Shown here in pieces: positions 7,643 through 17,786 of a DNA stretch of 64,000 nt. The DNA is from Paracoccus hibiscisoli (GTDB lineage Bacteria > Pseudomonadota > Alphaproteobacteria > Rhodobacterales > Rhodobacteraceae). The stretch spans positions 1 through 64,000 of the forward strand of contig NZ_SUNH01000015.1 in NCBI RefSeq assembly GCF_005048265.1. Direction: 5' to 3'. How positions within the stretch are numbered: position 1 is the stretch's first letter; the number at the start of each line of letters is the position of its first letter. The notes under the pieces were generated by a model. That model searched no databases. It worked only from the letters and a program-made list of their open reading frames with translations, and was not told where the DNA came from. The position numbers and the translations under genes are program-made.

Positions 7643-9138
7643 ATGGACGACCTGACCCGACTGGCCATCCGGCATGACACCGACAAGTTCGGGTTGCATG
7701 ACTACACGCCGGTCTATGACGCCCTGTTCGGCCCGTGGCGCGACAGGCCGGTGCGGGTGCTGGAAATCGGCGTCGGCGGCTCTGGGCATGCCGATCACGG
7801 CGGCGGGTCGCTGGCGATGTGGCGCGACTATTTTCCCAGGGCCGGATCGTCGGGCTGGATCTGGCGCCCAAGCAGCTGGATCTGGGCCCGCGCGTCAGCA
7901 TCCGCAAGGGCGCGCAGGCCGACCCCACGGTCATCGCCGCCCTGATCGCGCAGGAAGGGCCGTTCGACATCATCATCGACGATGGCAGCCACCGTCCCGA
8001 TGACGTGTTGGCCTCGTGGCGGCTGCTGGGGCAGGCGCTGGTGCCCGGCGGGATCTATGTTGTCGAGGATGTGCAGACCGCCTTCATGACGGCACTCGGC
8101 GGCTCGGCCGATCTGTCCGCGCCGAACCATCTGGCGGCGCTGCGCGATCTGGCCCTCGACCTGGGCGCGGGTCGCCTGGTCGAACCGGCACTCCAACGGA
8201 TCGAACGCCATCACAACCTGATCGTCCTGGTCGCGGCGGATGGCCCTGCGCCCGATCTGATGCAGGCGCCTGATGCGCTGCGGGCCGCGGCGGCGGGACA
8301 GGGGGCGTTGTGGCAGGGCGGTGGCGGGACGGGCGCGCCGATCGTCGCGCTGCCCGTCGATCGTCTGAGCAGCGACGCGGCCCTGACCCAGGCCCTGCAG
8401 GGGCGTGCCGATGGCGAGGCGCTGGTCTTTCCCTGGCCCGAGGACACGGATCTTCTGCGCCGTCTCTTTGTCCAGATCGACCATCACGAGATCGCGGCCA
8501 TCACGCCCGGCAGCCCGATCCTGGCTGCGGCGGCGCGGGTGCTGTCGCTGGTGATCGTGCCGGGCGGCGTGATGGTCGTGCAGGGGCCCAATGATTTTCC
8601 GTCGATCCATGCCTATCACCTGAGGTCGCGGCGGGCCATTCTGGCGCAGCATTGGGTCCAGACCGTCCTGCTGGACCCGGAGACGCAGCCCAGCCAGGGG
8701 CAGTTGCTGGGCCTGCTGGACCGGGCGCTGCTCTATGGCCGGCCGGGCAGCAGCGGACCGATTCAGCGGCGCCTGGCGGAGATCGGCTCCGATGACGCCG
8801 GAGGGCTGCAGCTGCAGATCCTGGCGGCGGGACGGGGCGGCGATTGGGGTCCGGTCGCCACCGTGGCGCTGGCCTGCGCGGCGCGCAGCGCGGATGCCGT
8901 CATGTCCGACGGCTATCGTCTGGTTGCGGCATGGGCCTAGGCGCGGGCCGGATCATGGTCCGAACTGGCGACCTATCTGGGCACCGATGCCGCCCCCGAG
9001 GAGCTGACCCTGATCCTGACCGCGCGCGCCCACGCGACCCCGACGCCCGAGGACGGAGCCGAGGCCGAGGCGCTGACCGGAATGGTCCGCGCGGCCCGGC
9101 GCGACCTGCGCGAGGCGCGCAAGCCGCAGCCGGCCTGA
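7643..9138 (+). pseudogene. SAM-dependent methyltransferase-like gene with a frameshift and an in-frame amber
   Basis: The start MDDLTRLAIRHDTDKFGLHDYTPVYDALF and the SAM site VRVLEIGVGGSG resemble macrolide O-methyltransferase-type enzymes. After AMWRDYFP the frame is lost; GRIVGLDL, FDIIIDDGSH and LVPGGIYVVEDVQTAFM continue in the -1 frame. The shift falls at TTTTCCCAGGG (7831-7841), where one extra C would restore YFPQGRIVGLDL. The second frame then stops at TAG 8938-8940, but codons with the same strong GC3 bias continue in phase to a TGA at 9138 (SWSELATYLGTDAAPEELTLILTARAH region). A C-to-T change (CAG to TAG) would explain it. About 200 residues beyond the methyltransferase fold are of unknown nature. 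Confidence 0.7.
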
Positions 9139-9140
9139 GG

Positions 9141-10943
9141 TCAGACGACCACACCGGCCCCTTCGGTCGCGGGCCCGGCGACGGCACGGAAGGCCGCGAA
9201 CAGTTCGCGGCCCATGCCCTCTTGGCTGTCCGAGGCGTCGTGGACCGCGGGGGTGCGGCTGTCGAAATCCGCCTCCAGGCATTCCAGCGTGCCGTGGGCG
9301 GCGTCCAGGCGCACCATGTCGCCGTCGCGCAGCCGCGCCAGCGGGCCGCCCATCGCGGCCTCGGGGGACACATGGATCGCGGCGGGCACCTTGCCCGAAG
9401 CACCCGACATGCGCCCGTCGGTGACCAGCGCGACCTTGAGGCCCCGATCCTGCAGCACGGCCAGCGTCGGCGTCAGCGAATGCAGTTCCGGCATGCCATT
9501 GGCGCGCGGCCCCTGGAAGCGGACGACGACGATCGTGTCCTCGGTGAACTCACCGGCGCGAAAGGCGGTCTTGACCGATTCCTGGTCCTGGAACACGCGG
9601 GCGCGGGCCTCGATCAGATGGCGTTCGGGGGCGACGGCGCTGATCTTAATGACGCCGCGGCCCAGATTGCCCTGCAGCTGCTTCAGGCCGCCGGACGCCG
9701 CGAACGGATCGCTGGCGGGGCGCAGGATGCGGTCGTTCAGCGTGGCGCGCGCGCCATCCTCCCACCGGATGGCGTCGCCGTCCAGCTTGGGTTCGCGGAC
9801 ATAGCTGTCCAGCCCCGACCCGGTGATCGTCTTGACGTCCGGGTGCAGCAGGCCGGCCTCCAGCAGCTGCCCGATCATGTAGCCCAGGCCCCCCGCCGCG
9901 TGGAAATGGTTCACGTCGGCCAGCCCGTTGGGATAGACCCGCGCCATCAGCGGCACGTTTTCCGACAGGTCGTGGAAGTCGGCGATGTCGATGATGACGC
10001 CCGCCGCCCGCGCCATCGCGGGCAGGTGCAGGACCAGGTTCGTGGACCCACCCGTGGCCATCAGGCCCACGATGCCGTTCACGAAGGCGCGTTCGTCCAG
10101 GACCTCTCCGGCGGGGGTGTATTCGTTGCCCAGGTTGGTGATCTGCGCGGCGCGCTGGACGGCGGCCATGGTCAGCGCCTCGCGCAGCGGCGTGTTCGGG
10201 TTCACGAAGCTGGAGCCGGGCAGGTGCAGGCCCATGAACTCCATCAGCATCTGGTTGGTGTTCGCGGTGCCGTAGAAGGTGCAGGTGCCCGCCGCATGAT
10301 AGCTGGCCATCTCGGCCCGCATCAGCTCGTCGCGGCCGACCTCGCCCGTGGCGAATTGCTGGCGGACCTTGGATTTCTCGTCATTGGGCAGGCCCGAGGG
10401 CATCGGTCCGGCGGGCACGAACACTGCCGGGATATGCCCGAAGGTCGCGGCGGCGATGATCAGCCCCGGCACGATCTTGTCGCAGACGCCCAGATACAGC
10501 GCCGAATCGAAACAGTCATGCGACAGCGCCACCCCCGCCGCCAGCGCGATCACGTCGCGGGAAAACAGCGACAGCTCCATCCCCGGACGGCCCTGGGTCA
10601 CGCCGTCGCACATGGCGGGCACGCCGCCCGCGACCTGCACTGTGGCCCCCGCCGCGCGACCGGCAGCCCGGATCACGTCCGGGTAGCGTTCGAACGGCTG
10701 ATGCGCCGACAGCATGTCGTTATAGGCCGTCACGATCCCGATATTGGGTTTGCGCGTGGTGGCCATGTCGGTCTTGTCGTCCATCGCGGCATAGGCATGG
10801 GCCTGATTGCCGCAGGACAGATGCGCGCGGGCCGGGCCGTCCTGCGCCGCGCGGGCGATCTTGGACAGATAGGCGCTGCGGCTGTCATGGGACCGTTCGC
10901 GGATGCGGTCGGTGACGCGGTCGATCATGGCGTGAAGGGTCAT
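9141..10943 (-). CDS. edd: Phosphogluconate dehydratase
   Basis: Dehydrates 6-phosphogluconate to 2-keto-3-deoxy-6-phosphogluconate, the first specific reaction of the Entner-Doudoroff pathway. The 600-residue IlvD/Edd-family protein has the iron-sulfur cysteines in [10 protein letters not shown] and [16 protein letters not shown], and the family signature [20 protein letters not shown]. The ATG at 10943 gives [14 protein letters not shown], the usual Edd N-terminus, although the frame is open far upstream. A palindromic operator-like site lies about 35 bp before the start and recurs at zwf. No eda is seen in the window. Confidence 0.96.
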   Translation of the reverse strand: MTLHAMIDRVTDRIRERSHDSRSAYLSKIARAAQDGPARAHLSCGNQAHAYAAMDDKTDMATTRKPNIGIVTAYNDMLSAHQPFERYPDVIRAAGRAAGATVQVAGGVPAMCDGVTQGRPGMELSLFSRDVIALAAGVALSHDCFDSALYLGVCDKIVPGLIIAAATFGHIPAVFVPAGPMPSGLPNDEKSKVRQQFATGEVGRDELMRAEMASYHAAGTCTFYGTANTNQMLMEFMGLHLPGSSFVNPNTPLREALTMAAVQRAAQITNLGNEYTPAGEVLDERAFVNGIVGLMATGGSTNLVLHLPAMARAAGVIIDIADFHDLSENVPLMARVYPNGLADVNHFHAAGGLGYMIGQLLEAGLLHPDVKTITGSGLDSYVREPKLDGDAIRWEDGARATLNDRILRPASDPFAASGGLKQLQGNLGRGVIKISAVAPERHLIEARARVFQDQESVKTAFRAGEFTEDTIVVVRFQGPRANGMPELHSLTPTLAVLQDRGLKVALVTDGRMSGASGKVPAAIHVSPEAAMGGPLARLRDGDMVRLDAAHGTLECLEADFDSRTPAVHDASDSQEGMGRELFAAFRAVAGPATEGAGVVV

Positions 10944-10977
10944 GGGGGCCTCCTCTGGCTTTGCGGCACTATACGCC

Positions 10978-10989
10978 GTTAGCGTTAAC
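10978..10989. promoter_or_regulatory. LacI-type operator-like palindrome upstream of edd
   Basis: GTTAGCGTTAAC is a near-perfect palindrome with a central CG, the layout used by LacI-family regulators. A sister site (GTTATCGCTAAC) stands before zwf. In Rhodobacter sphaeroides the LacI-family regulator CceR represses Entner-Doudoroff genes at a site I recall as close to TGTTAGCGCTAACA and responds to 6-phosphogluconate. Identity of the regulator here is inferred. Confidence 0.6.
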
Positions 10990-11063
10990 GGTTCAACCAT
11001 TGCCGGCACAGGCTTGTGCGCGGGGGTGGGGCGTGTCAGATCGACCGCAAAAGGAGTTTTGCC

Positions 11064-12308
11064 ATGAGCGAACTGCACCCCGCCGACGACCATTCCGACC
11101 AGCCGGTCACCCATCCGAACGACCGCGCCGTGATCCGGTTGCGCCCGAAATCCAAGCCGCAGGCGATCCGCCACGGCTTTCCCTGGGTCTTTGCCGATGA
11201 GGCCGTGCTGGACCGCCGCACCAAGGCGCTGCCCCCCGGCGGCCTGGCCGTTCTGGAGGATGCCGAGCGTCAGCCCCTGGGCCTGGTGACCGTGAACCCG
11301 GTCAGCAAGATCATTGCCCGCGTGATGGACACCGATCCGGGCGCGGTGATCGACGGCGCCTGGCTGCGCGCCCGCTTGACCCGTGCGCTGCAGATGCGGG
11401 CGCGAATCTATGACGAGCCGTTCTACCGCCTGGTCCATGCCGAGGCCGACGGCCTGCCGGGTCTGGTCATCGACCGCTTTGGCGATGCGGCGGTGATCCA
11501 GCCCAACGCGGCCTGGGCCGATGGGATGGTCGAGGAGATCGCCGACGCGCTGATCGACGTGACCGGCGTCACGACCGTCGTCGTGAACGGGCAGGGCCGG
11601 TCGCGCGGCCTGGAGGGGCTGGCCGAACGGCTTGAGGTCATCCGCGGCACCGCCCCTGAGGCGCCCGTGCAGGTGCGCATGAACGGCGCGACCTATCTGG
11701 CCGATCTGATGGGCGGGCAAAAGACCGGCCTGTTCTTTGACCAGCGCCCGAACCACGCATTCACACAGACCCTGGTCGATGGCGGCGAGGTTCTGGACGT
11801 GTTCAGCCATGTCGGCGGCTTTGGCCTGGCGGCCCTGGCGGCGGGCGCGGATCGCGCGCTGTGCATCGACGGCAGCGCACCGGCGCTGGAGCTGGCGCGC
11901 GGCGGGGCGGCGGCGATGGGCGCCACCGACCGGCTGGAGACGCGGCAATCCGACGCCTTTGACGCGCTGGAGGCGCTGGCCGCCGAGGGGCGGACCTTTG
12001 ACGTGGTGGTCTGCGACCCGCCGGCCTTTGCGCCCTCCAAGCCCGCGCTGGAAAAGGGTCTGCGCGCCTATGAGCGTGTGGCCAAGATGGCCGCGCCTCT
12101 GGTCGCACCGGGTGGTTATCTGGTGCTGTGCAGCTGTTCGCACGCGGCCGATCTGACCGCCTTCCGCAATGCCAGCGCACGCGGCATCGGGCGCGGCGGG
12201 CGGCGGTCGGTCCTGATCCATACCGGTCAGGCGGGCCCCGACCATCCGACCCTGCCGCAGCTGGCTGAGACGGGCTATCTCAAGGCGCTGTTCTTTCGGC
12301 TGGACTGA
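11064..12308 (+). CDS. Class I SAM-dependent rRNA methyltransferase, RlmI-like
   Basis: 414 residues with a PUA-like N-terminal domain ([24 protein letters not shown], about 24-90), then an RlmI/RlmK-type middle and a Rossmann methyltransferase domain ([34 protein letters not shown], where DPPAF is the amino-base methyltransferase NPPY-like motif; and LVLCSCSH with a cysteine). The family methylates C5 of a 23S rRNA cytosine; the exact base here is not provable. The start at 11064 follows AAAAGGAG. The stop overlaps the PIN gene by one base. Confidence 0.88.
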   Translation: MSELHPADDHSDQPVTHPNDRAVIRLRPKSKPQAIRHGFPWVFADEAVLDRRTKALPPGGLAVLEDAERQPLGLVTVNPVSKIIARVMDTDPGAVIDGAWLRARLTRALQMRARIYDEPFYRLVHAEADGLPGLVIDRFGDAAVIQPNAAWADGMVEEIADALIDVTGVTTVVVNGQGRSRGLEGLAERLEVIRGTAPEAPVQVRMNGATYLADLMGGQKTGLFFDQRPNHAFTQTLVDGGEVLDVFSHVGGFGLAALAAGADRALCIDGSAPALELARGGAAAMGATDRLETRQSDAFDALEALAAEGRTFDVVVCDPPAFAPSKPALEKGLRAYERVAKMAAPLVAPGGYLVLCSCSHAADLTAFRNASARGIGRGGRRSVLIHTGQAGPDHPTLPQLAETGYLKALFFRLD

Positions 12309-12847
12309 TGCGCGCGGTTCTGGACGCCAACGTCCTTTTCCCCACCATCCTGCGCGAGATCTTGACGGATCTGGCGCAGCCGGGCCTTTATGACGCGCTG
12401 TGGTCAGACCGCATCCTGGAGGAATGGCACCGCGCCGCCGCCCGCATCGGCCCCGATGCGGCCAGTGTCGCGGGGGCCGAGATCGCCCTGCTGCGCCTGC
12501 GGTTTCCGCAGGCGGTCCAGCCCGATGACGGCCAGCGGGCGATCGACCTGGACTTTCCCGACCCCGCCGACCGGCATGTGGTCGAGGCCGCGCTGGCCGG
12601 GGGCGCGTCCCTGATCATCACCGCCAATCTGCGCGATTTTCCGCAGCGGATGATGGCCGGGCTGGGCCTGCGTGCCACCCATCCCGACGCCTTCCTGCTG
12701 GATCTGCACCGCATCGACCCGCAGGCGGTCCTGCGCGCCCTGCACGCCGCCCGCGACAGGGCAGAGGCCGCAGGCGGTGCCATGAGCCTGGCCGAAATGC
12801 TGAAACGCTGCCGCCTTCCGCGGCTTGCGCGTGCAGTGAAAGGTTGA
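12308..12847 (+). CDS. PIN domain protein (RSP_2648-type)
   Basis: A 179-residue PIN-fold protein. Acidic residues of the nuclease site appear at the expected places: [12 protein letters not shown] (Asp6), the helix with [22 protein letters not shown] (Asp before the conserved helix) and [12 protein letters not shown] proteins are Mg-dependent ribonucleases, often VapC toxins, but this one is longer than VapC, lacks an adjacent antitoxin gene and is translationally coupled to the RlmI-like gene (TGATG). A role in RNA processing rather than a toxin-antitoxin pair is the better guess. Confidence 0.8.
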   Translation: MRAVLDANVLFPTILREILTDLAQPGLYDALWSDRILEEWHRAAARIGPDAASVAGAEIALLRLRFPQAVQPDDGQRAIDLDFPDPADRHVVEAALAGGASLIITANLRDFPQRMMAGLGLRATHPDAFLLDLHRIDPQAVLRALHAARDRAEAAGGAMSLAEMLKRCRLPRLARAVKG

Positions 12848-12858
12848 ACGGCATTGCT

Positions 12859-12870
12859 GTTATCGCTAAC
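12859..12870. promoter_or_regulatory. LacI-type operator-like palindrome upstream of zwf
   Basis: GTTATCGCTAAC lies 37 bp before the zwf start. With flanks (TGTTATCGCTAACA, 12858-12871) it differs from a perfect TGTTAGCGCTAACA palindrome at one base. It pairs with the site upstream of edd, so one regulator, probably CceR-like, would govern both entry enzymes of the Entner-Doudoroff route. Confidence 0.65.
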
Positions 12871-12907
12871 AAGGGGTAAGGCGGACGCCACCCAACAGGA
12901 GGACAGC

Positions 12908-14353
12908 ATGGTCTCTCGTGTCATTCCGGTCGATGACTTCGACCTTGTGATCTTTGGCGCCACGGGCGATTTGGCGCATCGCAAGATCCTGCCCGGTCTG
13001 TTCCGGCGCTTCAAGGCCGGGCAGATCCCGGCCAGCAGCCAGATCATCGGCGCCGCGCGCACCGAGCAGGACGATGACGGCTTTCGCGCCGAGGCCGAAA
13101 AGGCCATCTGCGAATTCGGCGGCGCGAGGAAGGGCGATGCCGATCTGGCCGAATTCCTGGCGCTGCTGGGCTATGTCGCGATCGACGCCAAGGGCGAGGG
13201 CGGCTGGCAGGCGCTCAAGGACCGGATGCGCAAGGGCGCGGTCCATGCGTTCTATTTCTCGGTCGCGCCGGCGCTGTTCGGCGACATCGCGGAAAGGCTG
13301 GCGGGCCATGGCATCGCCGATGATGACAGCCGCATCGTGGTCGAAAAGCCGTTCGGCCGCGACCTGGCCAGCGCGCGCGCGCTGAATGCCACGCTGGCGC
13401 AGCATTTCACCGAACAGCAGATCTATCGGATCGACCACTACCTGGGCAAGGAGACCGTCCAGAACCTGATGGCCGTGCGCTTCGCGAACGTGTTGTTCGA
13501 GCCGCTGTGGAACGCGCAATATGTCGACCACGTCCAGATCACCGTGGCCGAGACCGTTGGCGTGGCCGGGCGCGGCAGCTATTACGACAAGTCCGGGGCG
13601 ATCCGGGACATGGTCCAGAACCACATGATGCAGCTTCTGTGCCTGATCGCGATGGAGCCGCCCTATCACTTCGACCCCGATGCCGTGCGCGACGAAAAGC
13701 TGAAGGTGATCCGCGCGCTGGAGCCGCTGGAGCCTGCCGACATTGTCCGCGGCCAGTATCAGGGCGAGGGCAGCGACTATCTGACCGATGCCGAGGACCG
13801 CGATTCGCGCACCGAAAGCTATGTCGCGATGAAGGTGCGCATCTCCAACTGGCGCTGGCAGGGCACGCCCTTCTATCTGCGCACCGGCAAGAAGCTGCGC
13901 GCCCGCACCAGTGAGATCGCGATCACTTTCAAGGAACCGCCGCATTCGATCTTTGACGACAGCGGCGTGCCCAAGGCCAACGAACTGGTCATCCGCCTGC
14001 AGCCGAACGAGGGCATGAACCTCAAGGTGATGATCAAGGAGCCGGGGCCGGGCGGCATGCGCCTGGTTCAGGTGCCGCTGGACATGTCCTTTGCCGACGC
14101 CCTGGGGCCTGAGGGGGCGGACATGCCCGACGCCTACGAGCGGCTGATCATGGACGTGATCCGCGGCAACCAGACCCTGTTCATGCGCGGCGACGAGGTC
14201 GAGGCGGCCTGGGCCTGGACCGACCCGATCATCAAGTCCTGGGAGGAGGGCAAGCGCCGTCCCGAACCCTATGACAGCGGATCTTCGGGCCCCGAGGAGG
14301 CGTTGCGCCTGATGCACCGCGACAACCGCCGGTGGAGGGAGATCAGGGCATGA
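12908..14353 (+). CDS. zwf: Glucose-6-phosphate 1-dehydrogenase
   Basis: Oxidises glucose 6-phosphate to 6-phosphogluconolactone with NADP+ (or NAD+). The 481-residue protein has the dinucleotide motif GATGDLAHR (residues 17-25) and the active-site signature DHYLGKE (176-182, with catalytic His177 and Lys181). The ATG at 12908 follows a strong AGGAGG. It opens a zwf-pgl-pgi operon that together with edd feeds 6-phosphogluconate to the Entner-Doudoroff pathway. An operator-like palindrome precedes it. Confidence 0.97.
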   Translation: MVSRVIPVDDFDLVIFGATGDLAHRKILPGLFRRFKAGQIPASSQIIGAARTEQDDDGFRAEAEKAICEFGGARKGDADLAEFLALLGYVAIDAKGEGGWQALKDRMRKGAVHAFYFSVAPALFGDIAERLAGHGIADDDSRIVVEKPFGRDLASARALNATLAQHFTEQQIYRIDHYLGKETVQNLMAVRFANVLFEPLWNAQYVDHVQITVAETVGVAGRGSYYDKSGAIRDMVQNHMMQLLCLIAMEPPYHFDPDAVRDEKLKVIRALEPLEPADIVRGQYQGEGSDYLTDAEDRDSRTESYVAMKVRISNWRWQGTPFYLRTGKKLRARTSEIAITFKEPPHSIFDDSGVPKANELVIRLQPNEGMNLKVMIKEPGPGGMRLVQVPLDMSFADALGPEGADMPDAYERLIMDVIRGNQTLFMRGDEVEAAWAWTDPIIKSWEEGKRRPEPYDSGSSGPEEALRLMHRDNRRWREIRA

Positions 14354-15024
14354 TGGATTTCAAGGAATACCCGGACCGCGAGATGCTGGCCTTGTCGCTG
14401 GCCGATCGCATCGCGTCCCAGCTGGCGCAGCACCTGCGCGGCAACGACCGCGCGACGCTGTGCGTGCCAGGCGGCACGTCGCCCGCGCCGGTCTTCGAGA
14501 CGCTGTCGGGCGCGGATCTGGACTGGTCCCGCGTGACCGTGGTCCTGGGCGATGAGCGGTGGGTGGACGGCGATCATAAGCGCTCGAACAGTCGACTGCT
14601 GCGGCGGCATCTGCTCAAGGACAAGGCGGCGGCGGCGGATTACATCGACCTCTATACCGGCGACGCCTCGCCCGATCTGGCGACCGAGGGGCTGGCCGCA
14701 CGGCTGGTGTCGCATCTGCCGCTGACGGTGGTGCTGCTGGGCATGGGCAACGACATGCACACCGCCAGCCTGTTCCCCGGCGCCGACCATCTGGAGGCCG
14801 CGATGGCGCCGGACGCGGCCCCCGTCATGGCGATCCGCGCCGAGGGCGCCGAGGAGCCGCGCATCACCCTGACGCGCCCCGTGCTGGCCGATGCGCTGAA
14901 CATCCACGTCCTGATCATGGGCCCCGAAAAGCGCGAGGCGCTGGACCGCGCGCAGAAATCGGACCCGATGGACGCGCCGATCCGCGCCTTTCTTGACCAA
15001 GCCACCGTCCATTGGGCGGAATGA
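14350..15024 (+). CDS. pgl: 6-phosphogluconolactonase
   Basis: Hydrolyses 6-phosphogluconolactone to 6-phosphogluconate. 224 residues of the NagB/Pgl (SugarP isomerase) fold with [29 protein letters not shown] and [16 protein letters not shown], the last being the site region with its acidic-His pair. The chosen ATG overlaps the zwf stop (ATGA). It is shorter than the 7-bladed lactonase type and clearly the DevB/Pgl type. It sits between zwf and pgi as expected. Confidence 0.93.
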   Translation: MMDFKEYPDREMLALSLADRIASQLAQHLRGNDRATLCVPGGTSPAPVFETLSGADLDWSRVTVVLGDERWVDGDHKRSNSRLLRRHLLKDKAAAADYIDLYTGDASPDLATEGLAARLVSHLPLTVVLLGMGNDMHTASLFPGADHLEAAMAPDAAPVMAIRAEGAEEPRITLTRPVLADALNIHVLIMGPEKREALDRAQKSDPMDAPIRAFLDQATVHWAE

Positions 15025-15034
15025 GGGACTGACC

Positions 15035-16633
15035 ATGACCGAACTCTGGACCCGCCTTCAGGATCACCGCAAGGCCCAAGGGTCGGCCCGGATCGAGGAT
15101 CTGTTCGACGCCGACCGCGCCACCGCGTTCCGCGTGCAGGCCGACGGGCTGACCTTCGACTATTCCAAGACGATGATCGACGCGGGCGCGCGCGACCTGC
15201 TGCTGCAGCTGGCCGCCCCCGTGGCCGCCCGCCGCGACGCCATGTTCGCGGGCGACAGGATCAACGAGACCGAGGGCCGCGCCGTCCTGCACACCGCGCT
15301 GCGCAACCTGCAGGGCAACGTCACCGTCGACGGCCAGGACGTGATGCCCGCCGTCCGCGACACCCATGCGCGCATGTCGGCCTTTGCCGCCAGCATCCGC
15401 GACGGCAGCATCGCGGGGCAGGGCGGTCGCTTTACCGATGTGGTCAATATCGGCATCGGCGGATCGGACCTGGGACCGGCGATGGCCGTACTGGCGTTGG
15501 CGCCCTATCACGACGGGCCGCGCACGCATTTCGTCAGCAATGTCGACGGCGCGGATATCGCCGACGCGCTCAAGGGGCTGGACCCGGCGACGACGCTGGT
15601 GATCGTGGCCTCCAAGACCTTCACCACCATCGAGACGATGACCAACGCCCAGACCGCCCGCGACTGGATGGCCAAGGCGGTCGCCGATCCGGGCGCGCAG
15701 TTCGTGGCCCTGTCCTCGGCCAAGGCCAAGGCCGGCGATTTCGGCATCGACGAGGCGCGGGTCTTTGGCTTTGAGGATTGGGTCGGCGGGCGCTATTCGG
15801 TCTGGGGCCCGATCGGGCTGTCGCTGATGCTGGCGGTCGGGCCGCAGGCGTTCGATCAGTTCCTGGCCGGGGCCGCCGCGATGGATGCGCATTTCCGCGA
15901 TGCCCCCCCGGCGCAGAACCTGCCGGTGATGCTGGCCCTGACCGGCATCTGGCACCACCAGATCTGCGGCTATCCGACCCGTGCGGTGCTGCCCTATGAC
16001 AACCGCCTGATGCGCCTGCCCGCCTATCTGCAACAGCTGGAGATGGAATCGAACGGCAAGCGCGTGGCGATGGACGGCAGCGACCTGTCGGTCGTCTCGG
16101 GCCCCGTGGTCTGGGGCGAACCCGGCACCAATGGCCAGCACGCCTTCTATCAGCTGATCCACCAGGGCACGATGCCGGTCCCGTGCGAGTTCATCCTGGC
16201 CGCGCGCGGGCACGAGCCCGACCTGGCCCATCACCACATCCTGCTGGCCGCGAACTGCCTGGCGCAATCCGAGGCGCTGATGCGCGGCCGCAGCTTGGAC
16301 GAGGCGCGCGCCCTGATGGCCGCCAAGGGGCTGGAGGGGGCCGAGCTGGACCGCCAGGCCCGCCACCGCGTGTTCCCCGGCAACCGCCCCTCCACCACGC
16401 TGCTGATGGAGCAGCTGACGCCCTTTGCCCTGGGCCAGATCGTGGCGCTGTACGAACACCGGGTGTTCGTGGAGGGCGTGATCCTGGGCATCAACAGCTT
16501 TGACCAATGGGGGGTCGAGCTGGGCAAGGAGCTGGCGCTCAAGGTCGAGCCGCTGCTGAAGGGTGAGGACGCGCCGGGGCACGACCCCTCGACCGAGGCG
16601 CTGGCCGCGCTGATCCGGCAGATGCGCGGCTGA
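15035..16633 (+). CDS. pgi: Glucose-6-phosphate isomerase
   Basis: Interconverts glucose 6-phosphate and fructose 6-phosphate. 532 residues with the two SIS-domain signatures: [14 protein letters not shown] (substrate phosphate site), [18 protein letters not shown] (catalytic histidine) and [15 protein letters not shown] (catalytic lysine). The start at 15035 is the first ATG after the pgl stop; a longer frame overlaps pgl. With zwf it cycles fructose 6-phosphate back into the Entner-Doudoroff pathway. A clear terminator follows. Confidence 0.97.
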   Translation: MTELWTRLQDHRKAQGSARIEDLFDADRATAFRVQADGLTFDYSKTMIDAGARDLLLQLAAPVAARRDAMFAGDRINETEGRAVLHTALRNLQGNVTVDGQDVMPAVRDTHARMSAFAASIRDGSIAGQGGRFTDVVNIGIGGSDLGPAMAVLALAPYHDGPRTHFVSNVDGADIADALKGLDPATTLVIVASKTFTTIETMTNAQTARDWMAKAVADPGAQFVALSSAKAKAGDFGIDEARVFGFEDWVGGRYSVWGPIGLSLMLAVGPQAFDQFLAGAAAMDAHFRDAPPAQNLPVMLALTGIWHHQICGYPTRAVLPYDNRLMRLPAYLQQLEMESNGKRVAMDGSDLSVVSGPVVWGEPGTNGQHAFYQLIHQGTMPVPCEFILAARGHEPDLAHHHILLAANCLAQSEALMRGRSLDEARALMAAKGLEGAELDRQARHRVFPGNRPSTTLLMEQLTPFALGQIVALYEHRVFVEGVILGINSFDQWGVELGKELALKVEPLLKGEDAPGHDPSTEALAALIRQMRG

Positions 16634-16656
16634 ACCCGCCGCCGCGACCCCCGAAG

Positions 16657-16690
16657 GCCGCCCCTGTGCATCGGGGCGGCTTTTCCTTTT
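16657..16690 (+). terminator. Rho-independent terminator after pgi
   Basis: The stem GCCGCCCC / GGGGCGGC with loop TGTGCATC is followed by TTTTCCTTTT. It ends the zwf-pgl-pgi transcript. Confidence 0.88.
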
Positions 16691-16736
16691 CGCCCTGAGC
16701 GGCTAGGGTCCGCGCGGCACAGCGAAAGGTCGGATC

Positions 16737-17786
16737 ATGGCGTTCTTTACCAAATTGCGAGAGCGGCTGACGCGGTCCTCCTCCAAGATCGGGGCGGGGC
16801 TGGACGATATCGTCGCAGAGAGCCCGGCCCCCGCCGGCGATCCTGTCGTGGCCCCGGCTGCCGCGCCCGAACCCTCGGGCCTGGTGGGTCGGCTGTTCGG
16901 TCGCGCCACGGCCCAGCCCGAAGAGCCGCGCCGCGCGCTGGACGATGCCATGCTGGAGGAGCTGGAGGACATGCTGGTCCAGGCCGATCTGGGGGTCGAG
17001 ACGGCGCTGCGCGTCACCGCCAACATCGCCGAGGGCCGGATGGGGCGGCGCGTCTCCTCGACCGAACTGAAGGAGCTGCTGGCCGCCGAGATCGCGCGCA
17101 TCATGGCCCCCGTGGCGCGGCCCCTGCCGATCTATCCGAAAAAGCCGCAGGTCGTGCTGGTCGTGGGCGTCAACGGCGCGGGCAAGACCACCACCATCGG
17201 CAAGCTGGCCAGCCAGTTCCGCGCCGCTGGCAAGTCGGTGGTGATCGCCGCGGGCGACACGTTCCGTGCGGCCGCCGTGGAACAGCTGCAGGTCTGGGGC
17301 CAGCGGGCGGGCGTGCCGGTCATGGTCGCGCCGCAGGGCAGCGACCCGGCCAGCCTGGCCTATGACGCGATGGTGCGGGCCGAGGCCGAGGGTGCGGACC
17401 TGTTGATGATCGACACGGCGGGCCGGTTGCAGAACCGTCAGGACCTGATGGAGGAGCTGGCCAAGATCGTCCGCGTGATCCGCAAGAAGGACCCCGAGGC
17501 GCCGCACAACACCCTGCTGGTGCTGGACGCCACGACCGGCCAGAACGCCCTGAGCCAGGTCGAGACCTTCCGCAAGCTGGCCGATATCTCGGGGTTGGTG
17601 ATGACCAAGCTGGACGGGACGGCGCGGGGCGGCGTGCTGGTGGCCCTGGCCGACCGGTTCGGCCTGCCCATCCACGCGATCGGCGTGGGCGAGCAGATCG
17701 ACGATCTGGACGCCTTTGACGCCGAGGAGTTCGCCCGCGCGCTGGTCGGCCTTCAGGCCCCGGATGAGGTGCCGCGCTCCCGATAG
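16737..17786 (+). CDS. ftsY: Signal recognition particle receptor FtsY
   Basis: GTPase that docks SRP-ribosome complexes at the inner membrane. 349 residues: a short acidic/Ala-Pro-rich A-region (about 1-65), the N helical bundle (about 65-130) and the G domain with [15 protein letters not shown] (P-loop), [13 protein letters not shown] and [10 protein letters not shown]. The start has the typical amphipathic [11 protein letters not shown] helix. Its last 34 bases overlap the end of the convergent GlxA-type regulator gene. Confidence 0.97.
   Translation: MAFFTKLRERLTRSSSKIGAGLDDIVAESPAPAGDPVVAPAAAPEPSGLVGRLFGRATAQPEEPRRALDDAMLEELEDMLVQADLGVETALRVTANIAEGRMGRRVSSTELKELLAAEIARIMAPVARPLPIYPKKPQVVLVVGVNGAGKTTTIGKLASQFRAAGKSVVIAAGDTFRAAAVEQLQVWGQRAGVPVMVAPQGSDPASLAYDAMVRAEAEGADLLMIDTAGRLQNRQDLMEELAKIVRVIRKKDPEAPHNTLLVLDATTGQNALSQVETFRKLADISGLVMTKLDGTARGGVLVALADRFGLPIHAIGVGEQIDDLDAFDAEEFARALVGLQAPDEVPRSR

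Noticed and set aside
7831..7841. Programmed -1 frameshift at TTTTCCCAGGG
   Set aside because: The frame-zero codons TTT CCC do not fit the X-XXY-YYZ slippery rule and no pseudoknot is evident; a lost C together with the later amber fits decay better.
9141..12245. A 1034-codon open frame running through edd and on past its start
   Set aside because: Only the part from the ATG at 10943 matches phosphogluconate dehydratase; the upstream part is the antisense of the RlmI-like gene, open because of high GC.
12308..12847. PIN gene as a VapC toxin of a toxin-antitoxin pair
   Set aside because: No small antitoxin gene adjoins, it is longer than VapC and is coupled to a methyltransferase gene.
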